A stretch of 33,278 bases of DNA from Bacteroidota bacterium (GTDB lineage: Bacteria > Bacteroidota > Bacteroidia > Chitinophagales > JACZTA01): the NCBI GenBank assembly GCA_022573915.1, contig JACZTA010000004.1, forward strand, positions 1-33,278, in the 5' to 3' direction. Made by a program: the position numbers and the translations under genes. Of the stretch, positions 9,876-18,846 are shown piece after piece (position 1 is the stretch's first letter; each line of letters starts with the position of its first letter). Under the pieces are notes generated by a model. It was not told where the DNA came from. It searched no databases and saw only the letters and a program-made list of their open reading frames with translations.

Positions 9876-10511
9876 TCACTTGCAATGTTTTCTAACAGGA
9901 TCCTCTCTACCATAAAGATTTAAGTGTTTAATCTTTTTCCATGCATCGCAGGCCAAACCATCAGACCCTAGTTTTATGTACATCATCGCCAAACCATGCC
10001 AATATGCGGCTATATCGGGATGTCGGGATACTAATCCTTTATACATCTTCATAGCTTTGTAATACTCTCCCTCATCATAATATTTAACGGCTTTATGATA
10101 GCTAGCAGGCAGACTGTTTATAATAATTCTAATTTTCCCGCTTATCTGAACTCTAACAGGCTTATCCCTTTGTGTACCCGGTTTCCATCGGGGCATTGAT
10201 CTTACTACTCTTTTTGCTTCTTGATCGCAAGGTTTACACAAACCTTTCAGGATCTTGACATTGCCGACATTACCTAAAGTGTCAAGAATGAAGTTGAAAG
10301 AAATAACACCCTCTATCGAGTTTAAAGAAGCGATGGTAGGATGATTGTAATTTCTTTGAACATATTCTAGATACGCTTCTTCACCTCCCGGAAACTCCGG
10401 CATTTTTTCAACAATAATAAAGTAGCCACTGTCGTCGATCACGGGCGGAATTTCTTGTGCAAAACCTAAAATCGGAAGCATTGCCAGACATAAATGAAGG
10501 AAATATTTCAT
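9876..10511 (-). CDS. TonB C-terminal-domain protein with C-terminal TPR-like extension
   Basis: PEFPGGEEAYLEYVQRNY...GLCKPCDQEAKRVVRSMPRWKPG plus a TPR-like tail. The ATG at 10511 gives a clean signal peptide (MKYFLHLCLAMLPILGFAQ). The listed start 10652 runs into the upstream gene. Confidence 0.85.
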   Translation of the reverse strand: MKYFLHLCLAMLPILGFAQEIPPVIDDSGYFIIVEKMPEFPGGEEAYLEYVQRNYNHPTIASLNSIEGVISFNFILDTLGNVGNVKILKGLCKPCDQEAKRVVRSMPRWKPGTQRDKPVRVQISGKIRIIINSLPASYHKAVKYYDEGEYYKAMKMYKGLVSRHPDIAAYWHGLAMMYIKLGSDGLACDAWKKIKHLNLYGREDPVRKHCK

Positions 10512-10599
10512 CAAATTAAAATTAGATAATATTATAATGTAATTCAAATCTGATTCTAGTTGAGGACATACGGAATCAGTGGACGTATTTGGCGGCCTG

Positions 10600-12684
10600 T
10601 TAGTACGTAGATTGGTTTCGCAGGCGAGCCATGTTTTGAAGGATAGGTGCAAAACGGGGCCTTAATTCTAATCCCTTTTGCCACATAATCTTTGCATTTT
10701 TATAATCCCGTAGATTAAAGTAGCAAATCCCTGTGCGGTTATATATCTCGGCTGTAGGCAGCACGCCCTGATTATGTTTCAGCCCGATTAGATATTGTTC
10801 CAATGCTTTTTCCCAATCCTGGTAAAACTCCATGTACAACAAAGCCAATGAGTTAGATATTGTTGGATGTGGTGAAGGACAGTTATCAAAGTATGTGTGG
10901 AGCATAATGATAGCGGAGTCCATCTTTTTTTGCCCGGTATAACTATCCGCCAGGTTCAAATAGCTCTGAGGAAAACACGGCGCGACTTTGATAGCCCGCT
11001 TTAAAAAGCCAATCGATTCTTTAAACTCTCTCTTCATCTTTGCTTGAAATGACAGGCTGTTTAAAATCTCATAATTATTTGGATCGTTCTCTAAACCTGT
11101 TAGAAAAGCTTCTTTACCCTTATCTTCTTCACCATTATTATTGTAGAAATGACCCAATTGATAGTACACCTCATCCTTGCAAGCAGGGTTAATTCCCTCG
11201 ATGATTCCTTGCTCAAAAAAATTCTTTGACAGCTGAGCCTGATTGCCGATCATTAAAACATTTCCTATCAATGTATAGGTGTGCGCAGGATCAATCTCAT
11301 AGGGAAAATCATCCTGGAAGTACTTGATATTCGTTAGAACCGCAAGTGCAGCAACAATCCCGATCATCATAATTAACTTTTTAATCTTCTTCTCTTGAAA
11401 TTTATCCCAAAGATAAACCAGGATGAAACTGCTGAACATAACAAGAATTGGAATGATAGGAAGTCTGTACCTGGCAGAAATGAAGAAGATAATTATTGAT
11501 AGGGCATAACTAAACAAAATACCTATTACTAACAGTTTCTCCCGGAGGTTCTGTTCTTTTCTGAACCGGATTAATATAAGACCCAGGCCTGCCAAAGCAA
11601 GTGGTAGAATCGTATGTAATTTAAAAACCGGGAGCTTGGTTATGAATGAATATCTTGCAAAAAAGGCCAGGTCGAAGTTGCGGGGAAACTCAAAACCGTT
11701 GAAAAATAACACCGACTTTTTTAACATTAATCCGATCCAATGACCGGGATTTTCTTGAATATAATTTCCCACTTCTCTGTACCAAAATTTATCCTGCTCA
11801 TTAAAGCTAACTACTCGCTCATTCTCATAAGGATACATAAGCATGGTCTGCCATTCAATTCCCGGACGGGCGCCGATTGATTTCTTGACGTCTAAATTAT
11901 TTCCTATGTAAAGGTTAATTCCTCCGTTTCTGGAGATAAGAATAGTGTCATCAGATACGGATGCATTCCGCATCGCAGTAATAATGACAGGAGTAGATGC
12001 GATCAAACCAAGAATTAGAATATGCTTAAAGCGATAGGCTAATTTGAGCTCAGTAAGAGAAAGAATGACGAGGCCCATTATAGGCAGGAAAAAAACATAG
12101 TTTGGCAGTGTGACTATGTTTAGACCTAAGAAAACAGATGAAGCAATGAGCCAATAAGTAGCTTTCTTGGTTGGTTTTTCCCTGCGCAAGTAGAAAATAA
12201 AGCAAATCAGGGAAAGAAAACCTAAAAAGATCATCATGATGGGGGGCAATATCTCTACGCTAAATTGAATGATACGGATATAGGCCGCGTAGATGAACGC
12301 GCTGAAAAATGCGACGCGAATATTGAACAGGAGACGTGCCAGGATGAACAATAATAAGGTGTTGATTACATCCATGATGATCTGAACGATCTTGATCGTA
12401 GCATTCGAGTCATTAAGAAAATACATCACATAGGCCACAAAATATGAATAGCCGGGAGGGTGAAAATATGGGTCATTGGTTCCCTTCCAACTAACATTCT
12501 TATAATAATGAGCATCATCAACATATTCTTTGGAATCAACCAGCGGCAGATCAAATACCGGGTTATTGGATTTCATCTGGCTGTAATGCGTAATACGCAT
12601 CACTAATGCCAGAGCTATTATCAGATAGAGCCATCGTCGTTGCTTCGCAGACATACTAAGCACTTTTCTGGCTCTATCGATCAT
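10600..12684 (-). CDS. GT-C type (GT39/ArnT/PMT-like) membrane glycosyltransferase with C-terminal TPR repeats
   Basis: 694 aa with an N-terminal multi-TM region (KGTNDPYFHPPGYSYFVAYVMYFL, LFISARYRLPIIPILV-type segments), then TPRs (YYQLGHFYNNNGEEDKGKEAFLTGLENDPNNYEIL, GICYFNLRDYKNAKIMWQKGLELRP). Confidence 0.8.
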   Translation of the reverse strand: MIDRARKVLSMSAKQRRWLYLIIALALVMRITHYSQMKSNNPVFDLPLVDSKEYVDDAHYYKNVSWKGTNDPYFHPPGYSYFVAYVMYFLNDSNATIKIVQIIMDVINTLLLFILARLLFNIRVAFFSAFIYAAYIRIIQFSVEILPPIMMIFLGFLSLICFIFYLRREKPTKKATYWLIASSVFLGLNIVTLPNYVFFLPIMGLVILSLTELKLAYRFKHILILGLIASTPVIITAMRNASVSDDTILISRNGGINLYIGNNLDVKKSIGARPGIEWQTMLMYPYENERVVSFNEQDKFWYREVGNYIQENPGHWIGLMLKKSVLFFNGFEFPRNFDLAFFARYSFITKLPVFKLHTILPLALAGLGLILIRFRKEQNLREKLLVIGILFSYALSIIIFFISARYRLPIIPILVMFSSFILVYLWDKFQEKKIKKLIMMIGIVAALAVLTNIKYFQDDFPYEIDPAHTYTLIGNVLMIGNQAQLSKNFFEQGIIEGINPACKDEVYYQLGHFYNNNGEEDKGKEAFLTGLENDPNNYEILNSLSFQAKMKREFKESIGFLKRAIKVAPCFPQSYLNLADSYTGQKKMDSAIIMLHTYFDNCPSPHPTISNSLALLYMEFYQDWEKALEQYLIGLKHNQGVLPTAEIYNRTGICYFNLRDYKNAKIMWQKGLELRPRFAPILQNMARLRNQSTY

Positions 12685-13432
12685 TACGGTGTGGGTTCTT
12701 GGTTTTTTTGAAATCTCCCCGGGAAAAGAATTTCTCTATGAGGCAATAAAAATATATAAAAAGATATCTGCTACCCATTTCCTTGATCCTGAATTTGGAA
12801 ATTCCATGCTGCCGGTTGGTCCACGAGTTAGGCAAAACAGTATAGGAAAATCCTCTTACTATCGACTTCAGGGGCATTTCAAGAGTTAAGTTGTAATGCG
12901 GTGCCATAAGTGGTTTGATGCCATCTATAGTTTCTCGTTTATATAGCTTAAACGCATTGGTTATGTCGTTGTATCTAAGTCGAAACGAGATATTTATGAA
13001 AAAATTTGCAAACCTGTTGAGAAACAATTTTGGAAAGGGATAGTCAATTACTTTGCTCCCCTTTATAAACCGGCTTCCAAATACGCAGTCATAATTTCCT
13101 TCTATCATTTTTTTATAAAACAACACGAGGTCGTCGGCAGAATCTGAAAGGTCGGCCATCATTATCGCGACGCAATCACCGTTATATTTTTCCAGGCCGT
13201 AACGAACCGCATAGCCGTAACCTCTTGAATTCTCATTGTTTAAAATTTTTAAACTTGGTGTTATAGTGGTTAATTCCTCCAGTACCTTTCTTGTCTCGTC
13301 TTTAGAATGATCATTTATAACCAATATCTCATGATCAATATTTGCTTCTGATAATGCATTAAAGATCTGCGTAATTGTGCCGGTAAGATTTTCAGCCTCA
13401 TTATGTGATGGTATGACAACGCTTAGTTTCAT
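12674..13432 (-). CDS. Family 2 glycosyltransferase (dolichol-phosphate-mannosyltransferase-like)
   Basis: MKLSVVIPSHNEAENLTGTI, EILVINDHSKDETR, RGYGYAVRYGLE, IMMADLSDSADDL and FGSRFI motifs. Confidence 0.9.
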   Translation of the reverse strand: MKLSVVIPSHNEAENLTGTITQIFNALSEANIDHEILVINDHSKDETRKVLEELTTITPSLKILNNENSRGYGYAVRYGLEKYNGDCVAIMMADLSDSADDLVLFYKKMIEGNYDCVFGSRFIKGSKVIDYPFPKLFLNRFANFFINISFRLRYNDITNAFKLYKRETIDGIKPLMAPHYNLTLEMPLKSIVRGFSYTVLPNSWTNRQHGISKFRIKEMGSRYLFIYFYCLIEKFFSRGDFKKTKNPHRNDR

Positions 13433-13463
13433 TTATGTGATCTGGCAACAGCGGTGAAAGAAC

Positions 13464-14540
13464 TTAGGAATCCTTCTTGGTCACGCGGTTTGTCAAGCTT
13501 TCAAATAGTTGGTTGAGAATATCTTGCAGATTGTATTTCCAATTCCATTCAGGATAATGAGATTTAAATTTGCTTAGGTCACTAATCCACCATATATGGT
13601 CTCCAATCCTGTTCTCCTCATCGTAATTATAGTTCATCTTATTTCCGGTAATAGATTCGCTTAATGCTATTGCTTCCTGCATAGAACAATTGGAAAATCG
13701 GCCACCACCGGCATTATAAACCTCTCCTTTTCTTGGCGATTGGTAAAAATGCCAGAACATATTGACCAAATCCCAGCTATGAATATTATCCCTGACCTGT
13801 TTGCCTTTGTATCCGAAGACCGTGTATTGCTCACCTGTAACTGTACATCTCATCAGGTAGGCTAAAAAACCGTGTAATTGGGTTCCGGAATGTTGCGGTC
13901 CTGTGATACATCCTCCTCTGAATATGCCAACGTTCATGTTAAAATACCGGCCGTATTCCTGCGCAACAAGGTCTCCGGCCAATTTAGAAATCCCAAATAA
14001 CGAGTGTTTCGAATTATCGATTGACATGAGTTCATCAATTCCCTGTTTGTAATATGGATGGTCTTCTGCTATTTCCCACCTGGAATCTAATTCTACTAAG
14101 GGTAAACTATTGGGTGTATCTCCATAAACCTTGTTAGTAGAAGTGTAAATAAATGTTGCACCTTCACAATTAAGGCGGGTCAATTCCAGGAGATTAAGTG
14201 TACCGTTAGCGTTGATCGTAAAATCGGTTAATGGCTCTTTTGCTGCCCAGTCGTGACTCGGTTGTGCAGCCGCATGAACAATCAAATCAATATCAGTTGA
14301 GTACTGTTTGAACAGGATTTCCAGTGCTTCATAATCTCTGATATCAATGTTTAAATGCTCATAATTATTAAACTGCTCTTCTAATCTTTCCTTGTTCCAG
14401 TTGGTGGAAGCGTCCTCGCCAAAAAAAACCTTTCTATGGTCATCATCAATACCAATTACCTTGTCAAACTTATCCGAGAAGAACTGCACTGCTTCACTAC
14501 CCACTAATCCAGCAGAACCGGTAACGATCACTACTTTCAT
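13464..14540 (-). CDS. NAD-dependent epimerase/dehydratase (extended SDR), CDP-paratose 2-epimerase-like
   Basis: [11 protein letters not shown]-binding motif, [42 protein letters not shown] and EVYNAGGG. The active-site position reads FGISK. Confidence 0.85.
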   Translation of the reverse strand: MKVVIVTGSAGLVGSEAVQFFSDKFDKVIGIDDDHRKVFFGEDASTNWNKERLEEQFNNYEHLNIDIRDYEALEILFKQYSTDIDLIVHAAAQPSHDWAAKEPLTDFTINANGTLNLLELTRLNCEGATFIYTSTNKVYGDTPNSLPLVELDSRWEIAEDHPYYKQGIDELMSIDNSKHSLFGISKLAGDLVAQEYGRYFNMNVGIFRGGCITGPQHSGTQLHGFLAYLMRCTVTGEQYTVFGYKGKQVRDNIHSWDLVNMFWHFYQSPRKGEVYNAGGGRFSNCSMQEAIALSESITGNKMNYNYDEENRIGDHIWWISDLSKFKSHYPEWNWKYNLQDILNQLFESLTNRVTKKDS

Positions 14541-15601
14541 TATTCCAATATATTTTTGAGGTCTTCCTCGTTACTACCGATCCATTTATTGATATCTCCC
14601 ACGATCTCTTTGACCGAAAGCTTGGGTTTCCAGCCAGTTGCAGCCGTGACCTTCGAATTATCAGTGACGTAAATTCGAACATCTGCAATCCTGTTCTCTT
14701 CCACTCCCTTGATTTCAAGCTTATTACCGGTCACCTCTGCGCAAATGGAACTCAGCTCATTTAACGAGACACTGTTTTCCATTCCTCCACCCACGTTATA
14801 TGTTTGACCGGAGAGTTCATCGATATGCTCGATCTGGTAATCGATCAGTTCAGCAAAGTCTTTAATATGCACCACATCCCTTACCTGTTTGCCCTCACCA
14901 CCATATCCAAAATACTGCAGGTCCCTATTCCAATAATGTCTGGAAGTCCAAAGAACGACAACTCCCTGATCCACTTTTCCCATCTGCCAGGGACCGGTGA
15001 TGACGCTGCAGCGGTTAATAATAGTTTTTACATTTAACAAGGAATGATATTCCTGGATTAGAATTTCCGATGCCAATTTTGTCGCACCATAGAATGATCT
15101 GCTACCCTCCAAAGGAAAATCCTCAGTAATACCATTATTGGAGGCGCCTTTAACTTCTCCGTTTAATTGCAGTTCAAACCTCTTATCGGTTTCGCTATAA
15201 CCCAGGCTTTCGATTGTATGGATTGGATATACCCTGCTGGTTGACAGGAATATAAAAGAGGCATTTAGTTTTTTGGCTAATTCCAAACAGTTTACTGTTC
15301 CGATAAGGTTATTGGTGATGACAGGCGTGACCGGTGATGTTATACCTGCCATGACGGAAGGATTTCCCGATGCGTCTATGATCAGGTCTGCCCTATCAAC
15401 CAGTTCGAGATCCTCTTTATTTCTGATATCGCCATGCAGAAATTCAACCTTAGCCGACGCGAGTCTGGTCAAATTCAATTCCGATCCCCTGCGTTTCAAA
15501 TTATCCATACAGATAATTTCGTACCCGGAATGTTTTTCTTTAAGTAAAATGGCAAGATTAGACCCAACAAAGCCTGCTCCACCTACAATGAGTAGTTTCA
15601 T
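14540..15601 (-). CDS. NAD-dependent epimerase/dehydratase (extended SDR), CDP-paratose 2-epimerase-like
   Basis: [36 protein letters not shown] (YxxxK), [20 protein letters not shown] and QTYNVGGG. Overlaps the next ATG by 1 bp (TAATG). Confidence 0.88.
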   Translation of the reverse strand: MKLLIVGGAGFVGSNLAILLKEKHSGYEIICMDNLKRRGSELNLTRLASAKVEFLHGDIRNKEDLELVDRADLIIDASGNPSVMAGITSPVTPVITNNLIGTVNCLELAKKLNASFIFLSTSRVYPIHTIESLGYSETDKRFELQLNGEVKGASNNGITEDFPLEGSRSFYGATKLASEILIQEYHSLLNVKTIINRCSVITGPWQMGKVDQGVVVLWTSRHYWNRDLQYFGYGGEGKQVRDVVHIKDFAELIDYQIEHIDELSGQTYNVGGGMENSVSLNELSSICAEVTGNKLEIKGVEENRIADVRIYVTDNSKVTAATGWKPKLSVKEIVGDINKWIGSNEEDLKNILE

Positions 15602-15644
15602 TTTCGTAAAAATATCAAATTTTGAGTGATTCGGGATAAGATGC

Positions 15645-16910
15645 TCAGTCAGCAGGTTCTTCAGGAAAGCTTTCTTGAACTGAATCGTGCGGTTCTTCCA
15701 TCCGTATATGATTGTCTTCTACATCCGATACTCTTTTGCCTTTTGCCAATAATCCGACCATCATTATTACACTGGTCGACAAGATCGTGAGGAGGATTAT
15801 ATTTTGATCAAAATTTGGATGCGCAATTTTTGCCGGGATAGCAAAGAACAATAGAATGGTGATCAGTCCCCTGGGTGCTATAAACAACTCCGGGTAGATA
15901 GAGGTTCTAAGGAAGAACTTTAGATTTAAGTAGCGGATCGTATACAGAACTCCTAGTATCAATGCGGTGATAATAAATATCCTGATGCTGCCAAATCCGA
16001 CAAATACGATCGACATGCCGAAGATCACAAAAAAGAAGGTTCTTACCACAAAGGCAGATTCTATCACAACAATCTTGAAGTCTCTGAGTAACTCTTCAAA
16101 GCTGTCAACAAAAATCAGCCTCTTAAAAATTCCTCTAAAAAATAGTGACTTGTTATTGATCACCAATCCAAAGATAAGTATGGTTAACAGCGCTGACAGA
16201 TGAAATGATTTCCCAATGGAGTATAGCAGGATAAGAACGGCAAGCATCAAAACATACTTCACAGGTGTTTTAATCCTCTGAAAAAGGTATACCATGCCAT
16301 ATGAGATCAATATTGATACGATAAATGTGAGTATCACTTTAATAGAGAAATCCTGCATCATGGTACTGATCTTACTCACTTCATAATTATCGATTAAGAA
16401 ATAAAAGAAGATAATACCCAGGATATCTGAAAAGGTAGCTTCACAGATCATAAAGTCCCTTTTCTGCTTTGTTAACTGCATTACAGAGGGTATGATGACG
16501 GCGCTGCTCATTATTGAAAGCGGAACAGCGTATATCAATGCCGTTCTATTATCCATTTCAAGAAAGAACTTCAGGATAAATGCGATGAACAATGAGGAAA
16601 ACAAGAGAATTACTACTGCCACCATAAACGACCTCCATAGTATTGGCCAATTCTCACGGCTCAGCTCGAGATCCATGGATGCTTCCAGCACGATCATGAT
16701 GAGGCCGATGATTCCGATCACTTCGAGTATCGGTAATAGATTGATTTGTTCTATGGTTGAACCGCCTATGAGTTTAATGACTATTCCTGTGGCCATCAGC
16801 AACAGAACAGAAGGAATATTGAAGCTTTTTGCTAATCGATTAAAGAGGTAAGAGAGGATTAAAATGACAGAAATACCTATCACTATCCAGTTAGAGTCGA
16901 TTGATTGCAT
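15645..16910 (-). CDS. Monovalent cation:proton antiporter (CPA family)
   Basis: Multi-TM; LLLMATGIVIKLIGG, VIGIIGLIMIVLEASMDLEL and APRGLITILLFFAIP. Start 16910 (MQSIDSNW) is preferred because an exact -7 box overlaps the listed start 16934. Confidence 0.85.
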   Translation of the reverse strand: MQSIDSNWIVIGISVILILSYLFNRLAKSFNIPSVLLLMATGIVIKLIGGSTIEQINLLPILEVIGIIGLIMIVLEASMDLELSRENWPILWRSFMVAVVILLFSSLFIAFILKFFLEMDNRTALIYAVPLSIMSSAVIIPSVMQLTKQKRDFMICEATFSDILGIIFFYFLIDNYEVSKISTMMQDFSIKVILTFIVSILISYGMVYLFQRIKTPVKYVLMLAVLILLYSIGKSFHLSALLTILIFGLVINNKSLFFRGIFKRLIFVDSFEELLRDFKIVVIESAFVVRTFFFVIFGMSIVFVGFGSIRIFIITALILGVLYTIRYLNLKFFLRTSIYPELFIAPRGLITILLFFAIPAKIAHPNFDQNIILLTILSTSVIMMVGLLAKGKRVSDVEDNHIRMEEPHDSVQESFPEEPAD

Positions 16911-16931
16911 ATGATCCTGTATCGAACGCGG

Positions 16932-16939
16932 CAAAAGTA
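16932..16939 (-). promoter_or_regulatory. Bacteroidota-type -7 box TACTTTTG for the antiporter gene
   Basis: Minus-strand sequence gttaCTTTTGcc contains an exact TAnnTTTG, 22 bp upstream of the ATG at 16910. Confidence 0.5.
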
Positions 16940-17239
16940 ACTTAAATTATATTGAGTCGGCTCCCGCTAAGCATAAATTCCAGCGAACTCTTTCGAGTAG
17001 ACAATTTACTGAGGCAAATGTTCCTTTGTTTATAAATCCAATTGTTTTAATACAGATTTAGACGGATTTTTGCGTCATAAATTTGAATTACAACTAATTA
17101 ACCGACCATTTCCAAGATAACAACATAGGCTATTGTTGCCTCATTTTACTTGAAAACTAAAGCTGTATGGACATTTAATCTTTTTTATCCGCATAAATTC
17201 CTTTTATCAAACAGAATCTTTAACCTTAAAAACCAAATT

Positions 17240-17632
17240 ATGGAGCACATCAACTTCGAATATCATGATGAATACCTGAAAACCTGTAAAGAATGTCAGG
17301 AGGAGTTCTCGGGACGCTTAAATCAAATATTTTGTACTTCAAAATGTAAAAGTCAGTACAACAATAGATTTTCGCGCATCGAACGTAATGCGACAAAGGA
17401 TATTGACAAGATTTTGCATGTAAATCGAAATATTCTATTATCCTTCTATGAGAAAGACCCGGATGCTAAGATCTCAAAAAGGGCATTGGTTGACCATGGA
17501 TTCAATTTCAAGTTTGTTACTCATAGCGAGCAGGATCTACATGGTGCATTTTGTGAATACTGTTATGAGTATGGCTTAAAAAAGCTTAAGGATGGTTTTC
17601 ATGTCGTTAAGGAAATGGCGGTGGCTGTTTAA
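17240..17632 (+). CDS. Small zinc-ribbon-like hypothetical protein
   Basis: CKECQEEFSGRLNQIFCTSKCKSQYNNRFSR Cys pattern. Best start is the ATG at 17240 (MEHINFEY). Confidence 0.7.
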   Translation: MEHINFEYHDEYLKTCKECQEEFSGRLNQIFCTSKCKSQYNNRFSRIERNATKDIDKILHVNRNILLSFYEKDPDAKISKRALVDHGFNFKFVTHSEQDLHGAFCEYCYEYGLKKLKDGFHVVKEMAVAV

Positions 17633-17776
17633 AAGGCGTCCTATGATGTTCAAATTAACGATCTAGAGCCTGATCCTGTATCCAAATATCTACTCAAGGA
17701 CTGAATTATCTTGCCTGAGCCAGGTACTTTCGAGTATTATTCCCAGAACTTATAGCCGACTTTAAATTCAAAAATA

Positions 17777-18640
17777 CTATTGAATAAATAGTTTTTTCGT
17801 ACTACTCGTGCTTCCTGAGATGCACTGTACCAAATAAATTCCGGATTGCATTGTTTTTTCCGGAGTTACAGCAGTATGAGAATTACCTGCTTCCACTATA
17901 AGCTCTTGAACAAACTGTCCATTGAGGTTATAAACCAGAATAATCGCGTTTTTCACACCGTTTGGGAGGATAAAATGAATTTGGTTGTTGACTTGATATA
18001 CCAAAAAATCGGATTCCTCATTGTTCCACTCATTTTCATGAATTCCGGAAACAGTTTTAGAACTTATGGTTAATGTTTCGGTATAAACGAGGTCACCATT
18101 ATCAGTAGCATCATTATTTGCAGCAACTGTCGCTACATAAAACGTTATATCACCTTCATCCGTTGCGGGAGCAGTCCAGTTAAATGTCCATTCTCCCAGC
18201 CCCGCGCTTTTAGGATTTGTGCCGTCAAATTTATAAGTAACATATCTTCTGTTTGGAAAGTCATTCGAACCCGGTAAAACCTGAGTTCTTCCCGGTTCAG
18301 TCATGGCTAAGGAACCAATATTGGTATCATCATTATCACGCAGGGCAACGAATTCGAAACCAAATCTGTAAATATTGGCTTGACTCAACGAAACGGTCAC
18401 GGGATAAGTCACTCCCGGAGTATATTCGGTTTCATTATCGCCCATGACGATGCTGGTGATTCCCGGGCCCGTATTCAATCCAACATCCGAATGACAACCA
18501 CTTTTATAGCAGGTCACTTCTCCGGGTGCGCCGGTACTTGCTGCAGGCGCTCCGGTCGAAGCCGCCTGGTTAAAAGCAGAATAAACAACTGCACCAATAA
18601 CCAATAAAACCATGGGAAGAATATGCTTGATTTTTAACAT
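17777..18640 (-). CDS. Secreted protein with 'choice-of-anchor V'-type domain and T9SS C-terminal domain
   Basis: Signal peptide, ASTGAPAASTGAPGEVTCYKSGCHSD, reelin-like beta domain, and C-terminal VYNLNGQFVQEL...SGIYLVQCISGSTSSTKKLFIQ. Confidence 0.75.
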   Translation of the reverse strand: MLKIKHILPMVLLVIGAVVYSAFNQAASTGAPAASTGAPGEVTCYKSGCHSDVGLNTGPGITSIVMGDNETEYTPGVTYPVTVSLSQANIYRFGFEFVALRDNDDTNIGSLAMTEPGRTQVLPGSNDFPNRRYVTYKFDGTNPKSAGLGEWTFNWTAPATDEGDITFYVATVAANNDATDNGDLVYTETLTISSKTVSGIHENEWNNEESDFLVYQVNNQIHFILPNGVKNAIILVYNLNGQFVQELIVEAGNSHTAVTPEKTMQSGIYLVQCISGSTSSTKKLFIQ

Positions 18641-18846
18641 GATTTGGACGGATTTTTTATAAAAATAAGGTTTTTTCCGATTTAAAAAAATCCAAACATA
18701 TAGTAAAAATTACATACCGGCGTATCATGCGTTTGTAATATTTTTATTTTCTAATAAATTCAGTAATTTGCACTATATCAAGTTAAAATTGGCGAACATA
18801 TCATGAGAATACAATGTGTTATTCTCAAAATTTAAAACCTGTAATA

